Assembly: GCF_002001165.1 (NCBI RefSeq)
Contig: NZ_MUNQ01000006.1
Span: forward strand, 395,249-459,248
From: Rhodanobacter sp. C05
GTDB lineage: Bacteria; Pseudomonadota; Gammaproteobacteria; Xanthomonadales; Rhodanobacteraceae
DNA: 64,000 nucleotides
Reading direction: 5' to 3'
The position numbers and the translations under genes are program-made. This document shows positions 39,754 through 48,631 of this stretch, piece after piece. Within the stretch, counting starts at the first letter, position 1. Each line of letters opens with the position of its first letter. Under the pieces are notes generated by a model. That model had not been told where the DNA came from, did not search any database, and saw only the letters and a list, made by a program, of their open reading frames with translations.

Positions 39754-40293
39754 ATGTCAGCAGTCATGCAAGCATGCATCCAGATGGAGCTATCCGAGCC
39801 GGCGGGTGCACTGCTCAGTTCCGATATGACCCCGCAGATGGCGGTGCAGGCTCTGGTGGGCGCCGGCAAGGTACAGGATGCGTTGAAATTGCTTGCGCGG
39901 CTGTTGCCCAAGCGTTATGCCGTGGCGTGGCTGTGCCAGTGCGCACGCGATCAGACGCTGAGTCCCGAGGACAAGGCTGGCGCATCGCTGGCTGAAAAGT
40001 GGGTGCGCGAACCGAATGAAAGCAATCGGCGGGCCGCGTTCGAATTCGCCAGTGCGGGGGGCTACAAGTCGACCGGTGCATGGCTGGCCGCCGCGGCTGG
40101 CTGGTCCGGTGGCAGTCTGGCACCGGCTTCGCAGGAAACACCGGTGCCTCCGCCGGATCATCTGACCGCCTACGCCGTGGTGGCCGGGATCAACATGCTG
40201 GCGGCGCTGGTCATCGAGAAATTCGAGGCCCGGCGGACGGGATTCATCGAGCCGGCAATGAGCCTGTTGAATGGCTCAGGCGGGGGGGCATGA
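39754..40293 (+). CDS. T6SS-associated accessory protein (DUF6931-like)
   Basis: 179 residues, mostly helical and Ala-rich, starting 15 bases after vgrG and so likely co-transcribed. Segments AGAWLAAAAGWSGGSLAP-type and PPPDHLTAYAVVAGIN resemble small proteins I associate with T6SS loci (DUF6931), a recollection I cannot verify here. No signal peptide. Possible adaptor for VgrG cargo; function unknown. Confidence 0.55.
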   Translation: MSAVMQACIQMELSEPAGALLSSDMTPQMAVQALVGAGKVQDALKLLARLLPKRYAVAWLCQCARDQTLSPEDKAGASLAEKWVREPNESNRRAAFEFASAGGYKSTGAWLAAAAGWSGGSLAPASQETPVPPPDHLTAYAVVAGINMLAALVIEKFEARRTGFIEPAMSLLNGSGGGA

Positions 40294-40853
40294 GCCTGGC
40301 GCCGCATGGTACTCGGGGCATGGCTTAGTAACGGTTGTCCTGCCGGATAACTGCATCGCCGAGATGGTCATGTCATCCTGGTGGATGCGATTGGTGTAGC
40401 CATTTGACTACACCGCTGACAGAGCACGTTGCCGGCCAAGACAGACATGCCGCGAACTATGCGGGCGCGCGTTGCTATCGGGCTTCCGGCGGCTTGCCCG
40501 TTGTGCGGATGGGCGATACGATGGCGAGCGGCAGATGCATCGCGCGTGGCTTGGCCATGGTCGAGTTTGACCAAAGTTTTTGTCGGCCGTGAGTTGTGGT
40601 TTATCCACGAGCAGCAGCGTGTTGCGTCGGTTGATGAAGGTAGGGATTGCCGAATTGTTTGATGCCACGGGGGCGGGACGCTTTGACGCCGATGAGAGAG
40701 TCATCTGCGCGCTCGCGCCAACTCCCGGATAAGATCTTTTGCTCGTGCCATCGTGGTCTTGCCGGGGTTGATCCGGACAGGTTGGTCACGCAGGTGCGAG
40801 GCGGTTCATCGATTGCTGTCTTGGTTGCAGTGACAGCTCCAGGGAAATAGAGC
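40294..40853. other. Intergenic region with possible PAAR remnant
   Basis: 560 bases. Around 40488-40570 one plus frame reads GGLPVVRMGDTMASG and then IARGLAMV, which resembles a PAAR element, but the frame has no plausible start or PAAR N-terminus, so at most a decayed gene is present. The rest shows nothing. It should hold the promoter of the second T6SS operon. Confidence 0.35.
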
Positions 40854-42245
40854 GTGCCGATGTCGCAGACCCTGATCCTCGCAGTTGCCGGCCATCAGGC
40901 TGCCCAATTCGGCAGTCGCAGCCGCAAGACGTTCGAGGCCAAGGGTGGCAGTGTCGGGCGTTCGGAGGATTGCGACTGGGTGCTTAGTGCCTCGGGCATA
41001 TCCCGCGTCCACGCGATGATCCGTTATCTCAACGGCATGTACTTCGTCGAGGATCGCAGCACCAACGGGATGCTGTTGAACGATGTGCCGCTGATCAAGG
41101 GTGAACCTTCCGCTTTGAAGGAAGGCGACCGCCTGCTGATCGATACCTTCGAAGTGGAGATCCATCTGCAGGATGCCAATGCGGCATCGGCAGTACCGGA
41201 TCTGCTGGGGACTGCACCTGCGCCCGCGAGTGAGCCGGTACGGCAGCCAGTGCCGGCGATGATGGATCCGCTGGATTTCGGCCTGCTCGATCCGGCGCCA
41301 CACGCCAGTTACCCGCCGACGTCATCGGTCATTCCGATGGATGCCGAACTGATTCCCGGAGCGGTCAGCGCGACTTCCGGCAATGAGCTGGATCCGCTGA
41401 ACCTGTTCGGTCCCACTGATACTGGGTCGTCGGGGTTGTTGTCGTCGGCAACGACGGGCAATGGCAGTTCGGGGTGGAACCACTCGGTCAGCACCGAAGA
41501 TTATTTCCGACCGCCCATAACGACGGAGCAGCGGCAGGCTCAGGCTCTGCCGGACGACTGGGATCTGACCATGGGCGACTTCGGATCGGCGCCAGCGCCG
41601 TCACCCAGTCCACCCGCACCCGCACCCATACCCCCGCCGCCAGCAGCTGCACCGGCATATGCACCCGCGGTTGCTGTGGCTTCGATCGCGGAAACCACGG
41701 GTTCTGCGGCACAACTGCCGGCTAATATCGACCAGATTTTCCGTGTCGTGGTCGACGGCGTCATGGATGTGTTGCGCGCCCGCGCGGAAATCAAGAACAC
41801 GTTCCGCCTGCCGGTGACGATCATTCAGCGCTCGGAGAACAATCCGCTGAAGTTCGCGCCGAACCCGGAAGAAGCCTTGCAGAAAATCATGGGGCCAACG
41901 AATTCGGCCTTCATGTCGGGAACCATGGCGTTCGAGGATGCATTTGACGATATCCGCTGCCACCAGATGGCCATGCTGGCCGGGGTGCGCGCGGCGTTCG
42001 AATCGTTGCTGGCGCACTTCAACCCGGATCGGTTCGAGCAGGAGGCGGATGGCGGCGGCAAGCGCTCGGCGTTTGCCGGCAAGGGCAAATACTGGGAGAA
42101 ATACCGCGAGGGCTTCGACGGGCTTTCCAAGGATCCCGACGAATGCTTTCGCCGACTGTTCGGCGACGAATTCGCGCGTGCCTACGAAGAACAGTTGTCA
42201 CGCCTGAAATCGGCGCGGAGAATGCAGAAGTCAGCACGTCACTGA
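40854..42245 (+). CDS. tagH: T6SS FHA-domain protein TagH (Fha/ImpI)
   Basis: 463 residues. N-terminal FHA domain (~10-105) with GRSEDCDW and SRVHA, the phosphothreonine-reading motifs; a long Pro/Ala-rich linker (~120-290) and the C-terminal TagH domain (~290-460, FKNTFRLP-type and FDGLSKDPDECFRRLFG). It reads the PpkA phosphorylation that promotes T6SS assembly. A GTG start (40854) has AGGGA at 8 bases; ATG 40860 is the alternative. First gene of the second operon. Confidence 0.92.
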   Translation: MPMSQTLILAVAGHQAAQFGSRSRKTFEAKGGSVGRSEDCDWVLSASGISRVHAMIRYLNGMYFVEDRSTNGMLLNDVPLIKGEPSALKEGDRLLIDTFEVEIHLQDANAASAVPDLLGTAPAPASEPVRQPVPAMMDPLDFGLLDPAPHASYPPTSSVIPMDAELIPGAVSATSGNELDPLNLFGPTDTGSSGLLSSATTGNGSSGWNHSVSTEDYFRPPITTEQRQAQALPDDWDLTMGDFGSAPAPSPSPPAPAPIPPPPAAAPAYAPAVAVASIAETTGSAAQLPANIDQIFRVVVDGVMDVLRARAEIKNTFRLPVTIIQRSENNPLKFAPNPEEALQKIMGPTNSAFMSGTMAFEDAFDDIRCHQMAMLAGVRAAFESLLAHFNPDRFEQEADGGGKRSAFAGKGKYWEKYREGFDGLSKDPDECFRRLFGDEFARAYEEQLSRLKSARRMQKSARH

Positions 42246-42372
42246 GGCGCAGGGGGCGCCACGGGTCGCAACAGGAAATATCCAGGGGGAGGCGTTACCG
42301 GCTGCGTGCCGGCAATGCCTTATTGGCCGGCAGCATCGCCGGGCGGAATTCTGACAGGGGCAGACGCGACGC

Positions 42373-43710
42373 ATGACGGATAACAACAAAGTCGTCTGGA
42401 GCGAGGGACTGTTCCTCCGTCCCCAGCATCTGCAGCAGCAGGAGCGCTATCTTGAGCGTTTCGTGGAGCTGCGCTCGGGCAGTTTGCGCCCTTATACCTG
42501 GGGCTTCTCGGAGCTGGAGCTGGAGATCGACCTGCTGGCGATCGGCAAGCTCGGCATCAAGCGCGCGCGGGGCGTATTCCCCGACGGCACCCCCTTCTCG
42601 ATGCCGAACGACGATCCGTTGCCGCTGGCGCTCGAGGTCGACGGCAACTGGCGCGACCAGACCGTTTTTCTGACCTTGCCACTGCGCTCGCCGGCACAGC
42701 CCGACAGCGGGCGGCCCGAAGCCCCTGCGGACAAACTGTTTCGCTTTCGCGTGCGGGAAACCGAGGTGCGTGACGCCTCCGGCAGCGTCGATGGCCTGAC
42801 TGCGCTGGAGGTGGGCGGTCTGAACAGCCGGTTGCTGCCGCAGTCGCAGCCGCTGGAGGGGCTGGCACAAATCCCGCTGGCGCGGATCGTGGAGTGCCGC
42901 TCCGACCGGCGCGTGATCCTCGAAGAAGCCTTCATGCCGACGGCGCTCAGTGTCCAGGCCGCGCCCAAGTTGACCACCTTCCTCACCGAACTTCTCGGCC
43001 TGCTGCACCAGCGCGGCGAGGCGCTGGCCAGTCGCGTGGCGGTGACCGATCGTGGTGGTGCGGCCGAGATTGCCGATTTCCTGTTGCTGCAGGTGGTGAA
43101 CCGCTACCAGCCGCTGATCGCCCATCTGGCCGCGGCGCCGATATTGCATCCGGAGGATTTCTACCGGGTGCTGGCGGGCATGGCTGGCGAATTGGCCACG
43201 TTCACCATGCCCGGCAAACGGCCGTCGTCGTTTCCGCCGTATCGGCACGAAGCACTGTATGAGAGCTTCGAGCCTTTGATCCATGCTTTGCGCAGTAGCC
43301 TCAGCGCCGTGCTGGAACAAACGGCGATCCCGATTCCGATGCAGCAACGCAAGTTCGGCGTATGGGTGGCGGTGGTACCGGATCTCAGCCTGATCGACAC
43401 CGCTGCGTTCGTGCTGGCGGCCAAGGCCGACCTGAAATCGGAGGATCTGCGTCGACAGCTGCCGGCGCAGTCGAAGATCGGCCCGGTCGAAAAGATCCGT
43501 GATCTGGTGAACCTGCAGCTTCCCGGCATTCCGGTGACGCCAATGCCAGTGGCGCCGCGACAGATTCCATACAACTCCGGTTATCTGTATTTCGAGTTCG
43601 ACAAGAACTCCTCGATGTGGCGGATGTTGAAGACATCCGGCGGCATCGCCTTCCATTTTGGTGGTGAGTTCGCCGGTCTCGACCTGCAGCTCTGGGCGAT
43701 CAGAGGTTGA
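42373..43710 (+). CDS. tssK: T6SS baseplate protein TssK
   Basis: 445 residues, ImpJ/VasE family, normal length. Opening VVWSEGLFLRPQHLQQQERY is the family signature. TssK links the wedge (TssF2G) to the TssL/TssM membrane complex. The stop is 4 bases from the tssL ATG. Confidence 0.97.
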   Translation: MTDNNKVVWSEGLFLRPQHLQQQERYLERFVELRSGSLRPYTWGFSELELEIDLLAIGKLGIKRARGVFPDGTPFSMPNDDPLPLALEVDGNWRDQTVFLTLPLRSPAQPDSGRPEAPADKLFRFRVRETEVRDASGSVDGLTALEVGGLNSRLLPQSQPLEGLAQIPLARIVECRSDRRVILEEAFMPTALSVQAAPKLTTFLTELLGLLHQRGEALASRVAVTDRGGAAEIADFLLLQVVNRYQPLIAHLAAAPILHPEDFYRVLAGMAGELATFTMPGKRPSSFPPYRHEALYESFEPLIHALRSSLSAVLEQTAIPIPMQQRKFGVWVAVVPDLSLIDTAAFVLAAKADLKSEDLRRQLPAQSKIGPVEKIRDLVNLQLPGIPVTPMPVAPRQIPYNSGYLYFEFDKNSSMWRMLKTSGGIAFHFGGEFAGLDLQLWAIRG

Positions 43711-43714
43711 GCGC

Positions 43715-45088
43715 ATGAATACCAATGGCCCGCATGATGACGATCCGCTGCGCGACGCTACTGTCGTTCGTCCGCGTGGACCGGCGACTCCCGCTGCACC
43801 CCCACCGGCTGCCCCGGCACCACCGGTTGCAGCACCGGCGGCTGCAGCGACCCGTGGTCAGGCGACCCGCGCGCCGAACCAGGGTGTCCCGCCCGCCGCG
43901 ATCAGCGAGTTTCTGGGCGGTGGATTGAATGCCCTGGTGCAAGCTGCCAGCCCGTTGCTGCTGTTGGCGGTGCAGTTGCGCAACAGTGTGTCGCAGCCGG
44001 ACGCAGCGCATCTGCGTGAACAGGTGATCGCCCAGGTGCGACAGTTCGAAACCAATGCGCAGGCTGCCGGCATCGCCTCCCAGACGATCACCGCGGCGCG
44101 TTACGTGCTGTGCACGATGATCGACGAATCGGTGATGAATACTCCCTGGGGCCAGCAAAGCGGCTGGGCTGCCAAGACGCTGCTGGTGGTCTTTCACGGC
44201 GAGTCCTACGGCGGCGAGAAATTCTTCATCATCCTCGATCGGCTGTGCGCGGATTTTTCGCGGCATATCGATCTGATCGAGATGATGTACATCTGCCTCA
44301 CCCTGGGTTTCGGTGGGCGCTATCAGATCGAGGCCAATGGCCGCGCAAAGCTGACCGACATCCAGGAAGACCTGTACCGGCGCATCAAGGGGCAGCGTGC
44401 TCCGGCGGCGGAGGAGCTGGCGCCGCACTGGAAGGGCCTCGAGGATCGCCGCAATCCGCTGGTGCGCTACGTGCCGCTGTGGGTGATCGTGGCCGCTGGT
44501 GCATGCCTGCTGCTGGGTGGCTTTCTGTACTTCTATACGCGGCTCAACGAGTTGTCGTCGCCGGTCAGTGCACAGGTCGCGCAGATCGGCCTGCAGGGCG
44601 CGGTACCGCCGGATGAAGCGAAGTTGCGGCAAACCCAGCCGAAGCCCGAGCACAAGAGCCTCAAGCAGCTGCTGGCGCCGGAGGAGCAGGCGGGTCAGCT
44701 GAGCGTTGACGAGAAACCGGATGGCTCGGCTCAGGTGCGCCTGAACGCCGCGGTGATGTTCGCCTCGGGCGGTACCGACGTCAGCGCAGCGCAGATTCCC
44801 CTGTTGCACCAGATTACCGCTGCGCTGAATCAGGTGCCCGGACGTGTGGTCGTGGTGGGTCATACCGACGACCAGCCGGTGCACTCGCTGAAGTTCAAGG
44901 ACAACTACGCGCTGTCGGCGGAACGCGCACGTTCGGTGATGCAGATCCTGAGTCAGGGTATCGACAATGCCGGAAGGCTGGAATCGAGCGGCGCCGGTTC
45001 GTCCCAGCCGATTGCGACACCGCCGGAACTTCCGGAAAACCGCGCGCGCAATCGCCGCGTCGAAATCCTTTACAGCCCGGAGGACTGA
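43715..45088 (+). CDS. tssL: T6SS inner-membrane protein TssL with C-terminal OmpA domain
   Basis: 457 residues. A Pro/Ala-rich N-terminus (~1-60), the DotU/IcmH cytoplasmic domain (~65-240, with YVLCTMIDESVMNTPWG and FHGESYGGEKFF), one membrane span (~251-274), then a periplasmic OmpA-like domain (~330-457) with VGHTDDQPV and NYALSAERARSV that should bind peptidoglycan. The fused anchor makes a separate TagL unnecessary. Confidence 0.96.
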   Translation: MNTNGPHDDDPLRDATVVRPRGPATPAAPPPAAPAPPVAAPAAAATRGQATRAPNQGVPPAAISEFLGGGLNALVQAASPLLLLAVQLRNSVSQPDAAHLREQVIAQVRQFETNAQAAGIASQTITAARYVLCTMIDESVMNTPWGQQSGWAAKTLLVVFHGESYGGEKFFIILDRLCADFSRHIDLIEMMYICLTLGFGGRYQIEANGRAKLTDIQEDLYRRIKGQRAPAAEELAPHWKGLEDRRNPLVRYVPLWVIVAAGACLLLGGFLYFYTRLNELSSPVSAQVAQIGLQGAVPPDEAKLRQTQPKPEHKSLKQLLAPEEQAGQLSVDEKPDGSAQVRLNAAVMFASGGTDVSAAQIPLLHQITAALNQVPGRVVVVGHTDDQPVHSLKFKDNYALSAERARSVMQILSQGIDNAGRLESSGAGSSQPIATPPELPENRARNRRVEILYSPED

Positions 45089-45093
45089 ACACC

Positions 45094-48000
45094 GTGGGCA
45101 AGCTTCTTGCGCTGTTCAAATCCCGTCTGTTCATCACCCTCATCGGCTTGCTGCTGCTGTCGCTGCTGATCTGGTTCGGTGGCCCCTATCTCGGCTTCGG
45201 CGAGTCGCAACCGCTGGCCAGCCCGGTCGCACGCCTCCTGCTGATCATCGTGATCGTGGTGATCTGGGCCGTGTGGCTGCAGATCCAGCAAATGCGAGTG
45301 CGTGGCAAGACCAAGCAGATGGCCAGCGAGCTCAGCGAGCAGGGTGCGCCGGCAGCCGGGGGTGAGCGCGACGAACGTTCCGCCAACGAACGCGCCCAGC
45401 TGCAGGGCCGCTTCCAGGAAGCGGTTGAAACCCTGCGCAAGAACCGCAGCGGCGGCACCAATCTCTATGCCCTGCCGTGGTATGTGGTGATTGGGCCGCC
45501 AGGTTCGGGCAAGAGCACGTTGCTGCAGAATTCCGGCCTCAATTTTCCGTTGTCGAACAAGTTCGGCAAGGAAGCGATCCGCGGCGTCGGCGGCACCCGC
45601 AACTGCGACTGGTGGTTCACTGACGAGGCGGTGTTCCTCGATACCGCCGGTCGTTACACCACACAGGATTCCGACCGAGGCGCCGATGCTTCAGCCTGGG
45701 AGGAATTCCTCAACCTGCTGCGCAAATACCGCAAGCGCCGGCCGATCAACGGCGTGATCGTCGCGATGAGCCTGTCCGACCTGCTCACGCTAGACACCGC
45801 AGGCCGCCAGCAGCACATCCTGGCGATTCGCCAGCGACTGGATGAACTGGCCAAGTATCTGCGCATCGGCGTGCCTGCCTATCTGGTGTTCACCAAGTGC
45901 GATCTGGTCGCCGGCTTCACCGAGTTCTTCGACGATCTCAATCCTGAGTTGCGCAGCCAGGTCTGGGGCGTTTCCTATCCGGTCGACAAGACCATGGATG
46001 GCACCGCTGCGAAGCAGTTCCTCGACGAGTTCAACCTGCTGCTGGACCGGCTCAATACGCGCATCCTCGATCGCCTGCATGGCGAACGCGACCCCACCCG
46101 GCGTGCGGCGATCCTGTCGTTCCCGCAGCAGCTCGGTGCGCTGCGCGACATCACCCGGCAGTTCGTCGAGGGCGTATTCACGGGTCACCAGTACGACGCG
46201 CCACTGCTGTTGCGCGGCACCTATTTCACCTCGGGCACGCAGGAAGGCACGCCGATCGATCGCATGATGGGCGCGGTTGCGCGTACCTTCGGTCTGGACG
46301 CTTCGCGCCTGCACGTGCCCGGTGCGCAGAGCCGCACGTTCTTCGTCGAGCGCCTGCTCAAGGACGTGCTGTTCAAGGAATCGGGTTTTGCCGGTACCAA
46401 CCCGAAGCTGGAGCATCAGAAGATCCTGATCCAGGCGGCGTCCTACATTGGCGTGCTGCTGGTCTGCGCACTGCTGATCTTCGGGCTGGCCAGCAGCTTC
46501 CGCCGCAACGGCAGTTACCTGACCGAGGTACAGACGGCGCTGCAGAAATATCCGGCACAAAGCGACATGTCGCTGGCGCCAACCCAGCAGGCGTATTTCG
46601 CCTTGGTGCTGCAACGACTGGAGGCTCTGTCCGCTGCGGTGGATGTTGCGGATGAGCACAAGGGCGATGTGCCACTGTCGATGCGCTTCGGCCTGTACCA
46701 GGGCAATGCCGTCGGCGACGAGGTGCGCGATGCGTACTACCGCGAGCTCAACGGCATCCTGTTGCCGGGCGTGGCTTCGCAGTTCCGCGCCGGTCTGGCG
46801 GCGAACGCCACCGACCCGCAGATGCTGTACTACTACCTGAAGGGCTATCTGATGCTGGGCGAGCCGCAGCATCTGGATCACGACGAGATCGTGGCCTTGT
46901 CCAGCATCGAATGGCACCGGCTGTTCCCGGACGATCCGGTGCTGCAGAAAGCACTGACCAAGCACTTCGATGCACTGGTATCGCATGAAGGCCGGCTGCG
47001 TCCGCTGAGCCTGGACAACACCCTGGTGGAGCAGGCGCGCAATACGCTGCGTACGGCGGACTTGCCGACCCTGATCTACGGCAACATCAAGCTGACCGCA
47101 GACAGCAATGCGTTCCCGCCATTGCGGCTGGACAAGGAGCTGGGTCTGCTCGGCAATGTGTATCGGCGCAAGAGTGGTGCAGCGCTGTCCGATCCGCTGC
47201 CGGCGATGTTCACTCAGCCAGCCTTCAAGAACGAGGTCGACAAGGGCATCGATCAGGCCGTGACGCAGTTTGCCGCGGACGACTGGGTGTTTGGTGCCAC
47301 CAAGATCGATTCGCTGCAGAAAGCGCATCTGGCCCAGCAGGTGCTGGCCTTGTACGAGCAGGATTACATCAAGGCCTGGGATGCCATTCTGGCCGATCTG
47401 GAGCTGCAGCCGATCAACAACATCCAGGATGCCAGCTCGATCGCGGCCAAGCTTGCCGGCGCCAATTCGCCGTTGAAGCTGCTGCTGAAGGTGGTGCGTG
47501 ACAACACCAATGACCTGATGCGTGCACCGCCGGCGGATGCCGAGGACAAGGCGCTCGCCACTGCCAAACAGGCGGCGCAGGCCAAGGCCACGCAGAGCGC
47601 GCTGGCACGTGCACTGGCCTCGGCTGGAGGTGCCGGCGCCGCCAACACTGCCAGCGCAGCGACGGAGCAGCCTGGGGCCGTGATCAGCGACCATTTCGCA
47701 GAGATCAACAAGCTCACCGACGGACCACCGGGCGCAGCACCGATCGACCAGACGCTGAACACGCTTGATCAGCTCAGCAAGACCCTGCTGACCATGGGCG
47801 ATTTCAGCAATGCCGCCGGCCAGGCGAATCCGCAGCTGCTGATGGCGCAGCAGGCGGCCGCGCAGCTGCCGCCGCCGGCATCGGGCTGGTTTGCCGCACT
47901 CACCGGCAAGAGCCAGGCCCTGGTCGCCAGTGGCACCAAGGGTGCACTGGATGACCAGTACCAGCAGATGGTTGCCAAGGACTGCGCCGATTTCACCCGC

Positions 48001-48627
48001 GGTCGTTATCCATTCACGCCAGGCAGCAACAACGATATCCCGTTGCAGAATTTCGGCGAGATGTTTGGCTATGGCGGTCGTTTCGACGGCTTCTATACGC
48101 AGACGGTGGGCAAGCTGATCGATGCCAGCGGCCGCAACTGGCAATGGAAGACCGGGCCCGGCGCAGTCAGTGGGTCGGCCGGCATGCTGGCGCAGTTGCA
48201 GGGTGCCGATCGCATCAAGCAGATGTTCTTCCGCAGCGGCAATGTGCCCGAGGTCGACTTCACCTTGCTGACGCCGGTACTCGATGCCGGCATCGGCAAG
48301 CTGGTCATCAACGTCGACGGCCAGAAGTACGAATACCAGCCGGGTGGGCCGACCAATATCACGATGAAGTGGCCTGGGCCGACACCTGGCAGCGTCTCGA
48401 TTTCGGCCTACGATCCTGCGGGCACGCTGCTGACGACCTTCGATTATCACGGTGACTGGGCATTCTTCCGGGCGTTGCAGGCGGCCAATCTGCAGAAAGT
48501 GTCCGATCTGAGTTTTCTGGCCAGCTTCAACTTCGGTGGCCATGTCGCGAAGGTGACGATCCAGGCCAACAACCTCAAGAATCCCTTCCTGAGCAGCGCC
48601 CTGCAAAGCTTCCGGTGCGGGGGATAA
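45094..48627 (+). CDS. tssM: T6SS membrane-complex protein TssM (IcmF/VasK)
   Basis: 1177 residues. Two N-terminal membrane helices (~9-27, 47-65), a cytoplasmic NTPase-like domain with intact Walker A GPPGSGKS (~134-141), a third helix (~445-466), and a long periplasmic part ending in the beta-rich domain (FLSSALQSFRCGG) that normally contacts TssJ. GTG start. Its usual outer-membrane partner TssJ is not found in the window. Confidence 0.97.
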   Translation: MGKLLALFKSRLFITLIGLLLLSLLIWFGGPYLGFGESQPLASPVARLLLIIVIVVIWAVWLQIQQMRVRGKTKQMASELSEQGAPAAGGERDERSANERAQLQGRFQEAVETLRKNRSGGTNLYALPWYVVIGPPGSGKSTLLQNSGLNFPLSNKFGKEAIRGVGGTRNCDWWFTDEAVFLDTAGRYTTQDSDRGADASAWEEFLNLLRKYRKRRPINGVIVAMSLSDLLTLDTAGRQQHILAIRQRLDELAKYLRIGVPAYLVFTKCDLVAGFTEFFDDLNPELRSQVWGVSYPVDKTMDGTAAKQFLDEFNLLLDRLNTRILDRLHGERDPTRRAAILSFPQQLGALRDITRQFVEGVFTGHQYDAPLLLRGTYFTSGTQEGTPIDRMMGAVARTFGLDASRLHVPGAQSRTFFVERLLKDVLFKESGFAGTNPKLEHQKILIQAASYIGVLLVCALLIFGLASSFRRNGSYLTEVQTALQKYPAQSDMSLAPTQQAYFALVLQRLEALSAAVDVADEHKGDVPLSMRFGLYQGNAVGDEVRDAYYRELNGILLPGVASQFRAGLAANATDPQMLYYYLKGYLMLGEPQHLDHDEIVALSSIEWHRLFPDDPVLQKALTKHFDALVSHEGRLRPLSLDNTLVEQARNTLRTADLPTLIYGNIKLTADSNAFPPLRLDKELGLLGNVYRRKSGAALSDPLPAMFTQPAFKNEVDKGIDQAVTQFAADDWVFGATKIDSLQKAHLAQQVLALYEQDYIKAWDAILADLELQPINNIQDASSIAAKLAGANSPLKLLLKVVRDNTNDLMRAPPADAEDKALATAKQAAQAKATQSALARALASAGGAGAANTASAATEQPGAVISDHFAEINKLTDGPPGAAPIDQTLNTLDQLSKTLLTMGDFSNAAGQANPQLLMAQQAAAQLPPPASGWFAALTGKSQALVASGTKGALDDQYQQMVAKDCADFTRGRYPFTPGSNNDIPLQNFGEMFGYGGRFDGFYTQTVGKLIDASGRNWQWKTGPGAVSGSAGMLAQLQGADRIKQMFFRSGNVPEVDFTLLTPVLDAGIGKLVINVDGQKYEYQPGGPTNITMKWPGPTPGSVSISAYDPAGTLLTTFDYHGDWAFFRALQAANLQKVSDLSFLASFNFGGHVAKVTIQANNLKNPFLSSALQSFRCGG

Positions 48628-48631
48628 GCGC

